This document shows positions 47,801 to 61,300 of a stretch of 64,000 bases of DNA, piece by piece. Numbering within the stretch: position 1 is the first letter of the stretch; each line of letters begins with the position of its first letter. The notes beneath the pieces are model-generated. The model saw nothing but the letters and a program-made list of their open reading frames with translations, made no database searches and was not told where the DNA came from. Origin of the DNA: Ectocarpus siliculosus (Eukaryota; Sar; Phaeophyceae; Ectocarpales; Ectocarpaceae); assembly GCA_000310025.1 (NCBI GenBank), contig FN649740.1, forward strand, positions 579,728 through 643,727. Direction: 5' to 3'. Both the position numbers and the translations under genes were made by a program.

Positions 47801-50021
47801 CGTGCCGGTGACTGCCTCCTGGCTGGGGTGGTCGCGGCCTGCCGCCATTCTCTGCCTGAGCTCTCGTTGCGTTCCGTGGCGCGGGTGCCCGTGGGCCGCT
47901 GTTGCCGGCAGCACCGGAGTCGGTAGCGGTTCGACCGGCTGGCTCCCCGGGCTGATTTCGGCTTGTGCGGGGCTCCAAAGTGTCGTCGTTGTTCGTGGCA
48001 TTGGTGGCAGCGCCTGCCGTGCTCTGCGCGCCGCCAGCACGAGCGGTCTCTCTCGCCTCCACGAGGCTAGACACCTGGCAGTCCGACACAATTATCACAA
48101 AACAACACGAGTTGAAAACAAGCCACTACTACGCACCGACAGAGTTTACGGGGAGAAGGGTGTTCGTGCTGACGGCTTTTGTGCCTCGCCTTGCTTGGGC
48201 TACGCGCTACGCACGGAACGCGGAACGTGCCTGCCGAACAAATGGGTGTAGGCAGGGGGGCGGGCGTCGTTCTACCGCAACCTCGCTGCTGTTCAGTTCT
48301 GGAGTCGCACTTGGGTGAGAACGTACGTAGGGCAACAACGCTTCGTTTCTTCACACTGGACGAAAGGCTCCCTGTACGCACGTGATGTTGCGTCACCTTT
48401 CGACACACCATGGGCAAGTGCAGACCAAACGGTTGCCTCGGATCTACGACCCCTAAGGCTGCGCCGGACCGCCTCCGAAGAATTTCATGCCAGGACGACG
48501 ACACGCTGGTACGCTGTTTCTGTACCCCCCCCTGTCATTTTCACACCTCGCCGCCTAGTACGGTGGTGTTTTCCGAAGAGAGAAGCAGGATGCCTCTTCT
48601 AACCCATGGCTCCACCAGGAGGAGCTTGAGGCCTAGTGGAGGGTCTGCCACCAACCCCTGAACACGCCTGTACTCGAAAGCCGCAACCTGTTGGCTCATA
48701 ACAAAGGAACCAGGACAAGACCAACGACAGGGGTATGACAAACAGAATAAGACCGACAGCAGTCTCTGTATGTATATAGCAGTACTGAGGGCTCCGGAGC
48801 GGTACACCTCAAGCTCAGAGAAGCAGCGCAAGACTGGAGCGGATGACGCGGGGCGATTGGGCTGTCGCCAGAAGCTTACGCGACATTTCAAATAAGCCTG
48901 CAGGTGAATTCATGCATTGTGTGTAGACACGAGGGAGGCAAAAGCTAGCTGTGTGCATTCTCCAGTCTGGGCGCGCATTAAAACCGTCAATTTTAGGCCC
49001 GGGGGGGGGGATCGCCTCGCTGTTCACGGTATCTGCATAAGTCGGAGCCTTGAAAACACCTATCCTCAAGCAGACACAGAGAGAGCATGTCTTGACAAAC
49101 CGCCATCATACGAAGGACATTATCACAAGAAACCAACGAGGCGGTTGCCTTCTTCATCATCATCCCCCATGTCTAACCGTTTGCCTGCCGTCCCCCAAGG
49201 CCAGCTTCAGAGTGTGGTGGGCGGACGAGCCGTCCACCTTCTCCCTTTGCTCCAAGTTTTTCGCGATGTCCCTGGCGTTCTCTACCTGATGGAGCAGCGA
49301 ACGAACGAACGAATGAACGAACGAACGGCGTTGCCGAGGTCAGCGTTGCCTGTCCTGTCGTTGTGCTATGGATACGGTGGGGGAAAGGCCCAGACAAGGG
49401 AGGGCAATACACGTCGCGCACGACGGGTTTGCGGCGCAAACGGAGAGCACTATGGACATCTAGGCAAGGCCCATCGTCCAGCCCTGCGACGATGTACGGC
49501 TCGCGGGGCGGGAACGTAAAGGCGAGGCGAAAACATCCCGTAAGGTTGACCTCTGAACGTGCAGGTATCGGCTTACGGGCGCCGAAACCTTCATGGCGGC
49601 CACAACCGGGCGACAGCAGTAGTGAGATACAAAGATTGCCTTGGTCGTCCCCAGGTGTAAACTACTTGGCTCATCGAGCCCAGGTCTAGTTCTAGAGGCT
49701 CAAAGAAGAGATTCTACCTTGGCGTACCTGCACCACCATCTTGCCCTTCACCCGCTCCTTCACCATGCCCCCGACCCCGGCGGGCAGACACGCCTCCCCC
49801 GCCTCCCGGAGATCGCAGGCCAGAAACGTCCTATATACCCCCTCTTGTGCTTCTGACTGCTGTCGCTGGCCGTTGCCGATTGCACCAGGGTCCATGCCCC
49901 CCCCTGCTTCGAGGCAGTGCTTAACCCAGTCCAGCCGCAGGTGGACTCCGAGCCCGGCCATGCTCTGCCGAACCCGTGTCGCCGTCTGCTGCATTTGTCG
50001 GGGAGAGAAAACAAGGTTCAT
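44820..50021 (-). CDS. RMI1: RecQ-mediated genome instability protein 1 homologue
   Basis: Subunit of the BLM/RecQ-TOP3-RMI complex that dissolves double Holliday junctions in the nucleus. Exons in transcript order: 50021-49728, 49285-49178, 48687-48547, 48074-47385, 47116-46651, 46303-46134, 45461-45321 and 45041-44820, giving 743 residues, with phase kept. The N-terminal helical plus OB1 module occupies about 1-185: LDWVKHCLEAG, TFLACDLREAGEACLP, KGKMVVQV, HTLKLALGDGRQT, then FEYRRVQGL, DPPLGLKLLLV, RRGILLLSSENTTVLGGE, all typical of RMI1. Residues about 185-590 are a low-complexity Ser/Gly/Pro linker with an acidic stretch (near 415-440) and a basic one (near 515-560). The C-terminal OB2 (about 592-690) reads MYRVKAVVSDTKNCKIRKKK and VVEIEDGTAVVSVRLSEQIT. 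The start at 50021 could instead be the in-frame ATG at 49994. The acceptor before 46303 is a tandem CAGCAG, so 46300 is an equal alternative. Confidence 0.88.
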
Positions 50022-52308
50022 GGAAAGGAGCGCAACGTTGCTGCCAGCAGCAAGACATGCACCGCCCGCTTCATGCAGCAAGCATCTTCCACGCCCCCTT
50101 CTGCTGGGATGGCGCGTGCCTACACTGACAGCATTTCCCGTTGGATTGGCTTCACAACCAAGAGCCTCCCGCGGTCAAATCGTTACTCCTGGACTGAGAC
50201 CGCCATCAGGGAAATCGTCGAGGGTGACATAATTTCTCATTTGTGTAGTGCTCTGCCGCGCCGGGTTGAATAAATTAGCGATGCCGCCATATCGCCGCCT
50301 CGGTCCTCTGCCTATTTGTAAGCCCAGGATCATGCTTGTGTGTGTTTCACATCCTCACCTCTTTAAAATAAATTATTCATAGATCTATAGCAGTATGCAC
50401 TACACCACCAACGGCTTGCCTCGCCCGTGTCTTGTGACTCGCTCATCTCGATGCTCGGTATGGAACTTGATGCATTCCTCTTCTGCGGTACAAGGCGCTC
50501 TCGACGAGAGCCCGGTTGCGTGTCAACAACTTAAAAGGTACACGCACCAACACCACCGCCAATGTTGCCACCTAAGCGATGTACAGTTACAGTACTTCAT
50601 TTGTGGTGGGGAAGAAATAATTCTGTGTCTGACAACGAAGATTATACTCGAATGTGTGTGCGACTATCCTGATTAAAAGTGTTTTGTGTGCGGTTCAATA
50701 TGTGTTGGATGATTTGTTGATGCAGACTGGACTATTCCATGGAACCACCAAACAGACGGCGGTTTCTACGGAGCGTTTGGGTGCTTGGTGAGCCTCAGAC
50801 GATGTGATGATGTCGACGATGATGGCAACCGCCTCCAGCATGCGGACGAGCTTTACTAATCGCTGCCTTGTGGCCATCAGAGTAAGATCGTGCGGAGCAC
50901 GACCTCACGAGTTGACGTGTGCCGAGACGCAGACACGACAGAGATAACAACCACTGCACGCAGCGTCATGTGCCAGAGACACAGGTAGCTGTTCTTTTCT
51001 TTCTATGATATCATTTTGCTTTGGATCCCCGCGGCGTCGTATGTGCCAGGTTTTTGCGACCACGGGCTCTCCATTTTGTGGACTAAAGAGCTAATGTGAG
51101 AGACAACAACAAACAACAACGAACAACAACAGGCGTCTCCTGTAGACACTGCGTGCGATACATAACGGTAGTCGCATGCAACTTGCTTGCACTGACATGA
51201 AAATACATGAAAATAACTACAATATAGGGCATCCATGACCTGCACCAGGTATGTGGTACCACACACGGGCAGCACAGCAGTCTACTGCCGTCTAGCTGTG
51301 TGATCGCCCGGGACGGCAGCGATGCAGCGACTGCTTGCTGTAGTCAGTCGCATTCAAAAATCGGCAGCAGCAAGTCGCCCTGTACAGCCAGTGCAGTATA
51401 GCACCCACACCGACGCAGTCATCTCCACCAAAATGCATGACGGACCCTCTTTCGCCGACATCGCTTGTCATGCTACTTGCTCTGCTCACGGTTGCAGCCT
51501 AACCCCCACTCGGCACTCGACACAGCAGAAGCAACGGGCCATCCCACCTGATCGACATCCATGTCGCTACCGCGTAGCGTACTCCCGTAGAGTCAGTCTG
51601 TCACAATTTCAAACTTGTGTGTTCAAAAGCTGGAGCTTCTTATCGCGTGAAAGGCCCTGCGTCCTTCTGTAAGCTCTTCAACGATCAGGGTCAGCTTAGA
51701 TTAATCACGGACTTGTGTTTGTCTGTGCCTCCTGTCTCTCTCTCTCTCTCTCTCTCTCTCCTGGTTGTGATGGTTCTGCGAGCACATGCTGTGCTGTGTG
51801 GTGTGTTCCACCGCTCCTAAGCATGGGGGGGGTTCGCGGGTGTACAGTACAGTAGTAGGAAAGAAAAAAAAACATACACAGAAAGAACCCATTACCCATT
51901 CGAGATCATACGCTCCGCATTATCTCGCCGCACAGCTGGAGCAGAGCGAGCGAGCACCTGCAGACTGGTTAGTGTCTGGGTCGTCATGCACCGCGTACAA
52001 CGCTGAGCCAGCGTTGGCTCTTGGAAGGTGTTGATACAGCGGTTAGAAGCGCCATAATTTAACAGGCCTGTTGCTGCGGGAGGGAGCCGTCTGCGTGTGA
52101 GAAATAGGGGCTGGCCATTTCTTAACCTATATCGTTCTGTTTCAGAGAGCGGTTCAAGTCCGCGATACCGACAAAAGGGCCGACCAGGAGACTTCGGCAT
52201 CTACTGCCCTGTAGGGAGAACACGCCCAACGCTCCGGCGGAGAGGGTGTAGCAGCTTGCCTGTCATCCTTGGGTTCCTCCGTCTACCCGCGGGCATCACC
52301 GTGGGGAA
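50022..52308. other. Divergent intergenic region between RMI1 and the WD40 gene
   Basis: About 2.3 kb holding the promoters of both genes. A (TC)n microsatellite lies at about 51737-51760. No exon with matched splice sites was recognised. A sequence near 52138-52170 (GGTTCAAGTCC) resembles a tRNA T-arm but lacks the rest of a tRNA. Confidence 0.55.
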
Positions 52309-55300
52309 ATGCTGGACACGACGGAGCTGTCGATACGAGCGGGTTTCTCGGCAGCGATGCCAGACAGCAGCAGCTCGATGAGGACCACCACCCTAGACTC
52401 GTCTGCCGACTCCGAGGGAACCGAGTTCTTCGACGCGCATGAGGCCATGCCGTGGACGCCCGAGCCGCCCACGCGCTTGTCGCCCGCGCCCACCGCTGCC
52501 AGGAGGATGCAGCTCGCGCTGTGGCAGGAACCAGAACTTGAAGAGGGCGTACTGGAGGCAGGGTTTGGCATCAATAGAGCCAACTCCCAACCTCCTCCGG
52601 CGGACCTACACACACACCAACCGAAGGTAGAATTCTGTCAGTCTCTCAGCAGGAAGGCCCGGCAGCAGTGGGATTAGGGGTGTGTGACTCGGTCGGATTG
52701 TGTAAGGTGTTGGTGGGGCTTCTGCGCGTGAAAAGTTGGGTGCTTGTAGAGCGGACATGTGGTGTTTCCTAGATGCTATCTGAAATGAACAAGCAGTACC
52801 TTGGTATTTTTTGTTTTGTTTACTTGTACAGCAGTAGTACAGTAGTTGTGGTGGTTTGGGCCTCGGCAGGTCGACGAGGTCGGTCGTTATTTGTCACCAT
52901 TACAATACATGATCTGGTCATCGTATGCAAATGCTCACACGTTCTGACGCCGTGTGTAACGCCGCGCAAGTAGCTTCACGGCTCTGCAAGGTTTTCAGCA
53001 GCTAGAGGATGGTACTTGGGTTCTTGCAGTGTATTTTTGTGGTGTCTTTCCTTTCGGAGAGCAGCGGGATTTTGGTCGATACGGTGCGGCAATTGGCGGG
53101 AGATTCACGGAGTTTTCCCCGCTTTCGAGTGTCCCGACTCAACAAACATATGCGGGGCATACCCAATGGCCGATGGGTACATATGATAACACCTTGCTCC
53201 CTCGCGGGTGCATTCATTCGGCGTACGTTGCGATCATGCAACATCCCTCATTAGCTCGCAAGTGGGAAGCGGGAAATTCGGCGGGGAAATAGTTCATTTT
53301 TTAATAAAAAATCATCAAATTTCAGACATGGCCACATGCTATGCGTGCCTGCCTTCATGCGTCATGCCGCACGAACGCGAGAGAGAATAGTTGAGAGTTG
53401 ATTGAGAGGTTCCGTTCCTCAAGCGCACCCCGGGATTCGCCCTCCCGACGTATGATATGCATAGCCGCTGCAATAAAGATTCGAGGTTAGAGTTACTGCA
53501 GCAGTTCAACCGCCGGGTGATCGATCGGTTGAATCGCAGATCTCTGTGGTGAGAGAACACATGCCTAATCGTACAATCACAAACTTGTACGGCGAAGTTT
53601 ATTTGCTCCATTGCCTCCATCAGTGTAACGTGAGGCTAGGGCACTCTCAGTCTTGAATTTTTTCTCGTGGTGTCTGCTGTTGCGGTCGACCCAGGCGGCG
53701 ATCGTAACCCGGGCCTCCAGCCTGCGGTCTCTGTTTCCTTCCAAAGGTGAGAGCATTCAAATCCCCACTGCACGGACGGTTTTTCCGTCGTCTTGTCTCT
53801 GTCTGTCCTTGTCACGTCAAAGCTCGTCGTGAGGTGTTCCGGAACCTTGGTTTATTAGGTTCGACGGTAGGCCGCTCTGGTCTTGTACAGGCGTGTTCAG
53901 GTCCAGTCTGGTGCGACATACCTTAGCCTCGCGTTCACGGCATGTATTGTACATTTCCGAGTTGACCGTACCTCCCGCTGCTAACTAATTACCCGGCGGG
54001 CGGGATATTCGACTTGATGCGCAGAGGCGCGGGGACCGTTCGAAAGCACCACCGTCCGTAGACGCAGGCTTGAAAAGTTCTCAGAAGCTTACAACGGCAG
54101 CGCGTTGGAGGTACTGGATGCACTCAGCGATCGTCATTGAGAGCTTGCGCGTTCCGTGTAAGTGCATTGCGTGCGCTCATCCCATCTGTGTGTTTCCTTT
54201 CCGCCTCCCGCGTTGCCGGCAGCGCCGATGCTCCAGCCGCAGGGCTGGAAGGTGATCGACTCCAACACCTACGCCAGCGGCGGCGGCGGTGCGGACGCCG
54301 ACCACAGCCGCCGAAGTGCGGAGTCCAGCACGCAGAGCTACAGCAGGTCTGACAGCCTGGGAGACGTCGACGACTCTTCCACCGCCTCCGGTACCACCGG
54401 CACCGCGGAAGACGGGTGGGACAATGGACACGGTTCCGACGTCGATGTGGAAGAGCCCTCCGGGGTGGGGGAAGAGATCGGCGGTGGCGAGAGGTCTACG
54501 GCGGCGGTGACGGCGGCGGCGGCGGCAGCAACGGCGGCAGCGCCTTCAAAAGGGCGCTCTCTTCGCCGTCGGGTATTGGGCAGCGCAAGGTGAACCCACT
54601 GTCACCTGACTGCGGGTTTCTAGCTGCAGATGTCACGCATCATCACCGGTACACCTGAACGTTCCTACGTGCTCGTTGGGTCCCCCCGCCGTGTTGTGTT
54701 CGAGGCGATGTGTCTGCTAAGGCGGCGTAGCAGAACTACGCCAACGGCGTAGCAGATACTGATACATTTGGCGTGAGGCCGTGTGAGCCTGTGATCAAGC
54801 AAGATAGCGAGTGAGCCATTCCACCCGCATGCAGCGCTCAGTTACTTCGAGGTACCTCCTATTTCTGTGCCGGCAGCCCAGGTCGTTTGCCCGGCGAGTT
54901 GTGTACTCAAGTCCGTCGATCTCGTTTTTTGTCTTCCCCCCTCTACGTAGATGCATGCTTTTGCACACGCGCGCAGAGCGTTTGACCTCCAGCCTTCGTT
55001 TTCTTCACGCACAGGATCCTCAACCAGCAGCGCGAAAGACGGGCCAGCAAGACAACGAGCATCGGCAGGCGGAGGGGGTCGCACACGGCGGCGGGGGCGG
55101 CGGCAGATGACGTCACCCCCTCCCTGGACCCGGGCGCCACATCCCCAGACGGAATCCCAGCACCTGCGAAGGACGCTACTGCGGAGGTCGGCGAGCTACC
55201 GGCAGACAAGCATGATTCCAGGTCTCGCTCCAAATCGCATCCTTGCAAAAGGACCTGCAGCTACAGGTTGCGACGTGGAGGGAAAGGTCGGCCGAAGAGT

Positions 55301-58300
55301 GACAGGAGGACCGCCAATCGACCACCGGAAGTACACGTGAAGCAGCACGGGAGGGGTGGTGGCAAGGGCAAGGACTGGCAGTCGATGCACATGGTGCAAT
55401 GTCTCCGGTACCACGAGGTGAAGATGAACGAGAAGCCGTTGTTGTTGACCTTTTCGACGAGTTTTTTCTCTAACGGCGGAAGCTTTAGAGCGTATTGAGT
55501 TGCCCGTCGTCTGTTATGTTGCATTGATTCCCACCCGGACCCATTGGCGAGGATGTATCTGTGCGGATAGTGTAGGTGTCAAACGTTCTTGCGTGCTTTT
55601 GTTTGGTCGCACGCGCACGTCGATCCCTACATGAAAAAAATTGACGTTTGTTTGGGTCACACACACACTGGTATTCGATGGAAGGAGCGACAGTAGACTG
55701 CACGTGCATCATTGCCGGGTCCGAATCGCCTCAGCTACGGTATGGGCACAGTTCTTTTTTGTTTATCGATCCGTCTACTTACCGTTTGGTCGTTGTCCTC
55801 TCCACCTACGGAAGGACTAAGATCCGGAGTCTTGAAGGAGAACACTTCTTTGAGGGGGTGCAGGCCTTCGATTTGTTCTCGAGAGAAGTAGTTCAGAGGT
55901 CCTGTTTCTCTCGCCAACAATCAAGTCGAATCGAAGTTTTTGTACTCGCGAACAAGCGCTTCCAAGATTTGTGTCACGTACACAGGAACTAGGACTTTGA
56001 CTTTCTTATTGCCCGATAACGATATATATTTTTTCGACTACGGGAACGACTCTGCCGCGTGTCATTCTGTGGTTGAGACCTCTACCCCTTCAGATCCACC
56101 GCCGCCTCGTCCATGCTCTGTTTTATTTCCCACCCCGCATTGCGAATGCCTCCTGCCCATGATGAACACCCGTCCCATCCTCGCACTCCCGCCGCCATCG
56201 TCGCGACCAAGGGCCCGGTATGGACGATGAAGTTTAACGTGCGCGGAACACGATTAGCAACCGGAGGTCAAGACGGGAAGGTCGTAATCTGGGATCTAGC
56301 TGTCCCTCCAGGCTCAACAGCAGCAGCGACAACAGAGGTTGTACGCGATGGCAGCGAGGGTGCTTCCCCCCCGATGGAGGGCGATGGGGTGGACGCCAAC
56401 ACCAACGGTGGTGCCGACGCGCAGGAGAGTAGTTCGTCGGGCGTTGAGACCAGCTCTACCCTAGAGGGGGAAGGGTCAAGAGAGACGCTTCGCAAGACGG
56501 AGTCGATGTCCTGTGCCTCGACCATTCTCAGCGATGACGGGGCAGCGTCGGTTGGGGATGGTAGCTCGGACCTGGGCCTGAGTGGCAGCAGCGGGGAAAG
56601 GGGGGACAGTTGGTCGGGCTCCGAGGTAAGCACGCAACGGATCGATTTGTTGGTGTTAGCAGGCAAGAAGACTGAGATGTACACTAGTCTCGTTTTTTTC
56701 TCCTTTGCTGATGAGAGTCCCGTTGCGATGGTGTCTTTATCTTACGGCGTGTGCACGAGCACATGGCATGCCGTATGTCGCCGGCGGGCCGGCCTTGTGT
56801 ACCCGTTCGCTCTTGTTGCTGCTCAGAACTTGCAGCACTGAGCTTCCCGCGCCCGTTGGTTATATACCGTTTAACTATTGTACGCTTCCGCTTTTGCGAC
56901 AAGCTCCGATCTCGTGGGCTGTGCTGTCGAGAAGGAGGCTTTGCGGCGTTGTCGCTGCCACGACCAACCCTTCCCTGCCGCAGAGGGCCCTCGCGGTTCT
57001 GCAGCCATCTCTCGAGCATGACCTGCGTGTACAGTGACATCACCACCAACACTAGGGAAGAAGTCGTAGCTCACCTTTTGTAGCCAGAGGCCGAGGCCTC
57101 CGAGCTTACCTCGACAATGGCCGATCGAAGGCAGGGTGCGACTGACTGGTGTTTTGTGCGGGTTGGAATATTTACCTGGTAGCCTTTTAAATTTTTTTTC
57201 GTGTCAACCACCGTTGTGCGATGGGCAGCAGGTGTTTGCTCCGACTCCCGTGCGGGTGTTCGAGGGGCACAAGAGCGACATCGTCGACCTGAGCTGGAGC
57301 CACTCGGACTTCCTGTGCTCGGCCAGCATTGACCACACCGTCATGCTGTGGCACCCGATCAGGTGCGCGAGCGCGTGCTGCTGCCCTAGACGGGCAAAAG
57401 ATTTGACATCTCCGATCAAGGGCATACAGCCAAGGTTCCATACAGTCGGCAGAACGCTTGCCGAGGTTTACGGTCTCGAGGGTTCTTTATGTCTGGCCCT
57501 TGTAAACGTGGGTAACGTGGGATAGCGGCAGTTCGTTTCTTTGCCCGGAGAGTAGGGAAGAAGAGGTACTACTGTAGTGAGAGCAGTTTTGTGGAGAAAA
57601 CAAAAAAACCCAGCAGCTTACGAACACGAGTTGCTCGCTGTTCGGCGATGAGATAGAGCGTGGTTGAAGGAATTATCCGTACCTCACACTCGCCGTGCTC
57701 ATCGGAATCCTCTCTATATACCTGTCCGGCGTCTCATCGGATCAAACCTGTTCCACTTTGTGTCGGGCATTTTTTTTTCTGTCTGCTGTGTCGCTGAGTC
57801 GAGGCGCCACACTGCATACACTGCATCACCCCACCCTACAGATGTACTTACCCAGTGTTTTATGACCGGATGCACGTTTTCCCGGAATATGCACACGCGT
57901 ACAGGGAGGAGCGCCTCGGAACGTTCACGCACCCTGACTTCGTGACTTCGGTACATTTCCATCCGCTCGACGATCACATATTCTTGACTGGATGCTTTGA
58001 CAAGCGTCTGCGGCTGTGGAAGATTCCGGATGGCAGGTAAGATGGCGCACGATAAAATCAAGTTCGTAGGGTTTCAACAGTTTGCCCATGTAGGTTATGA
58101 CTTGTTTGAGATGGCAAAAGCCGATTCCTTTCCTCGTTTTTTTTTCTTGTGGGGAGCAACACCTGTGATTGTATTGACAGTACCATGAGCGCAAACAGGT
58201 CCCAGAAACAACCAACCATCGCGTACATACGATGGTTCTTTGCGTTTCACGGCAGTAGCTGCGTTGTGGAGACCCTCGCGGTGAACATCGGCGTAGAACT

Positions 58301-61300
58301 ACAGAGTTGAAACATTAGTAAAAATAGAATTCCGACAGCCAGCCAGTTCGATTATACCTACGCCACTTTTGAAATCGAAAATAGATGTTTGCTCGCACGT
58401 TGTGAAGAAGCGGCGATCCAACAACCACCGCCCTACAGGCAACAACATCGGCACATGGCTATACGTGTCGCAGGAACAACCGCTAACATGTGACGTGATG
58501 GGTCGGAATGTCGGTGGCTGTGAGTCATGTGTCCCAGGAACAACGGCGGTGAAGATGGATCTAGAACTAGGAGAGGGACAGCCACGAACCCGTGTCCGTT
58601 GGCAATCTCGGAACACTTACAGAGCCGTTGGGCTGGGAACCACTTGGTGGTTTTATGGTTTATCTACACGTTGCAGCTACGGCTCTCGGGAACGACCACG
58701 CACGAACAGTCTCGCTTACGACGCCATTCTGCATGCGTCCGGAGAACCTAGCGATGATGCGAGTGCTTCGCGAACAGCTCATTCAATATGAGCCACGATT
58801 CTTAAAAATGTTGACCCTCTCATCGTAGATTTTGCCAGATGCAGGTATGCATGCCGGTGCGAACTGCCATTACAGAAATTGTTATTCGGCTCCCGAGGCG
58901 GGGGAAAATTCCCATCAGAGTTGGTGTGCGAGCGAGCCGAAATTGTATTAAAGCGAGAGGGGTCGGAGTAGCCGCGTCTTACGGCAGCCCAGAACAGAAG
59001 CTTCAGGATAACACTAGTATCCCCTTGACTACGAAGACGCTTGATTCTATTTTCGTTTTTTTTTGGCTGAAGCTGCTTCTTTTGGTTTCGTTTCACGCCC
59101 AACCGCTTCGATCCAACAAAGCTTGCTTCGACAAAGTCGCTGACCGGCCGCCATACATTACACATGCCCAGGGAATTCACACACGGACGTCCCGATAAAC
59201 GTATCTTGTGAAACTTCTGTATCATAGCAGCACGGTTGTTCGCCGCCTCTCCGGAACCAATTCATGTTTTCCGCCCCGCTACCTTGTCCCGCCCATTGCT
59301 GCTCTTGATTGTTGGCTTGTCTCGTCTTGTTTGGCAGAGTCGTGGACTGGGTGCAATGCCAGGACATGGTGTCGGCAGCTAGCTTCTCGCCAGATGGGAA
59401 GCTGGCTGCAGCGGGGCTGTTCAACGGCAGGGTCATGTTCTACCACACCACCGACCTTCGCTACTACACCCAGGTGAGCGAGGCCCTGCAGGACTCGCCC
59501 ATGAGTCTCGATCGGTTGAACCGCAAGTTGGCCACAATAGCATGCGACGTCGGTAGGATGGATTGCGGTGTGATTCAAGATGCGAGGTATCCCACCGGTT
59601 GCCGTGCCTTGTTTTGGCAGTCAAGCACCGTACTATATTACCAAGTCGGGCAAACGTCTACTTTTTCCGGTGTTCACGTACGTACTGCGGTACGTACTGC
59701 TGTTTTTTTTTTTTTTCTGATCTGCTCCCTTTTCCCTGTTCCCTCCGGTGCGCTAACGTGCGCGACACGGTAGATCCACTGCCGGAATCGCCACGGATCC
59801 AAACGCAGAGGCAAGAAGGTGACCGGGCTCGATTTCATCGAGACCTCGCGGCTGCACCCCTGTGGGGATGCGGCTGCCGGTTCGGCTGCAGCGGGAAACC
59901 AGGCTGGAGGGGCGGGGTGCCCAGTGGCTGCAGCAGTAGCAGCAGGAGGAGGGGACGGCGCTGCGGAGAACAGGCAGCAGCAACAGCAGCACTTGAGGGG
60001 GGGTAAGGCGGATAGCATGTCGTCCCAGTATAGTCTGCTGACGACGACGAACGACTCACGGTTACGGGTGTACGACCTCGACAACTTCGCCATGGTGAGC
60101 GCGACTTGATTACTTTGTGGGTAGTTTCTTGTAGAGAGCTCGCTGCAGTCGGGTGCTGGTGCGCGCTCGGCAAGGTTACGAAGATTCGCAGATCTGGAGC
60201 TGTTGATGTTTTGCCACTTGCAAATGTGATGCCACCCGATGCATTTCATAGAAAGAGTTGGGACGTGGGAGCACAAGAATTTGCTGGTTTGTGTTTTTGT
60301 ACGTGCACCAATGGCGTTGTTGCACGCTGTCCTGCGATTGCCCCGCGGCGCGCGCAGACGTCCAAGTTCAAGGGCCTCGTGAACGATGGGATACAGATCA
60401 AGGCCAGCTTTAGCACGGACGGCATGTTCGTGGTGTCCGGATCGGAGGACGGCCAGGTATGTGCGCCGCGGCGACGTACCAACACTAACGTAACCTAAGA
60501 TGTAGGTACTTGTAGGTAAAAACTTTGCCCTATGCATACAGGCGTGCGTGGCACTGACTGCTCTTGGCTCCACCAGACCGGAGTTCGCGTTTGCTCATGG
60601 TCCATCACTCACCTACACCCGTGTTTGTCTCTCTGTTTCAGGTGTACTTGTGGAACTCGAAGCAGCGTCGGCAACGAACAGCCCGTTCCGTTCCCAGCTG
60701 CAACGGCGGCGGTGGCCACGCCGCTGCTGGTGGCGTTGCTGCTGCAGTTCCTGGCCCTCCTCCCGCGTGTTCGGCTTCGAACACCGCGGCCACCGCGACG
60801 ACCCCGGCGACACTCGTCAAGTCCAGAACGTCATCGTCTTTCGATGTGCAGTGCGCGACGCTGCCGCAGGTGGCCACCGCGGCGGCTTTCCTGCCGACCG
60901 CTGCTCTCGAAGCCGCGCGCCTAGCAGCAGCGGGTGGCGTAGAGCGCGACGACTCTGCCGCCGACGTCAAGCGAGGGACGAAGGGGTGGCGAGGGGGGGT
61001 GCACCACTCTCCACCAATGCCAGCGGCTGCCCATGCCACCGGTGATGCCCAAGAGGGCGGCGATGGAGGCGGTGGGCACCATACCTCGCGACGAAGGTGG
61101 TCGTTCACCGGGCACGCGCGGTCTGTGGCAGCCGGGGCGGGAGCTGGGGCACATCCCAAGACGTTGCCGCAGGTTGGTTTAATACCCGATGATGATGATG
61201 ATGATGCGTCGCTCGGGGTTATTTCTTGGGGAGGGGGGGGGGAGGGGGGCACTTCCTCGATCCGACAGCGTAGAATAGTACCCTGGAGAGAAAGGAAAGG

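Noticed and set aside
52070-52170. tRNA-like T-arm (GCGG-TTCAAGT-CCGC)
   Set aside because: The T-stem pairs, but no 5' strand complementary to the following acceptor segment occurs at the right distance.
59674-60573. 299-codon minus-strand frame
   Set aside because: It is antisense to confident WD40 exons at 59774-60094 and 60358-60456 and to repeats, and has no family resemblance.
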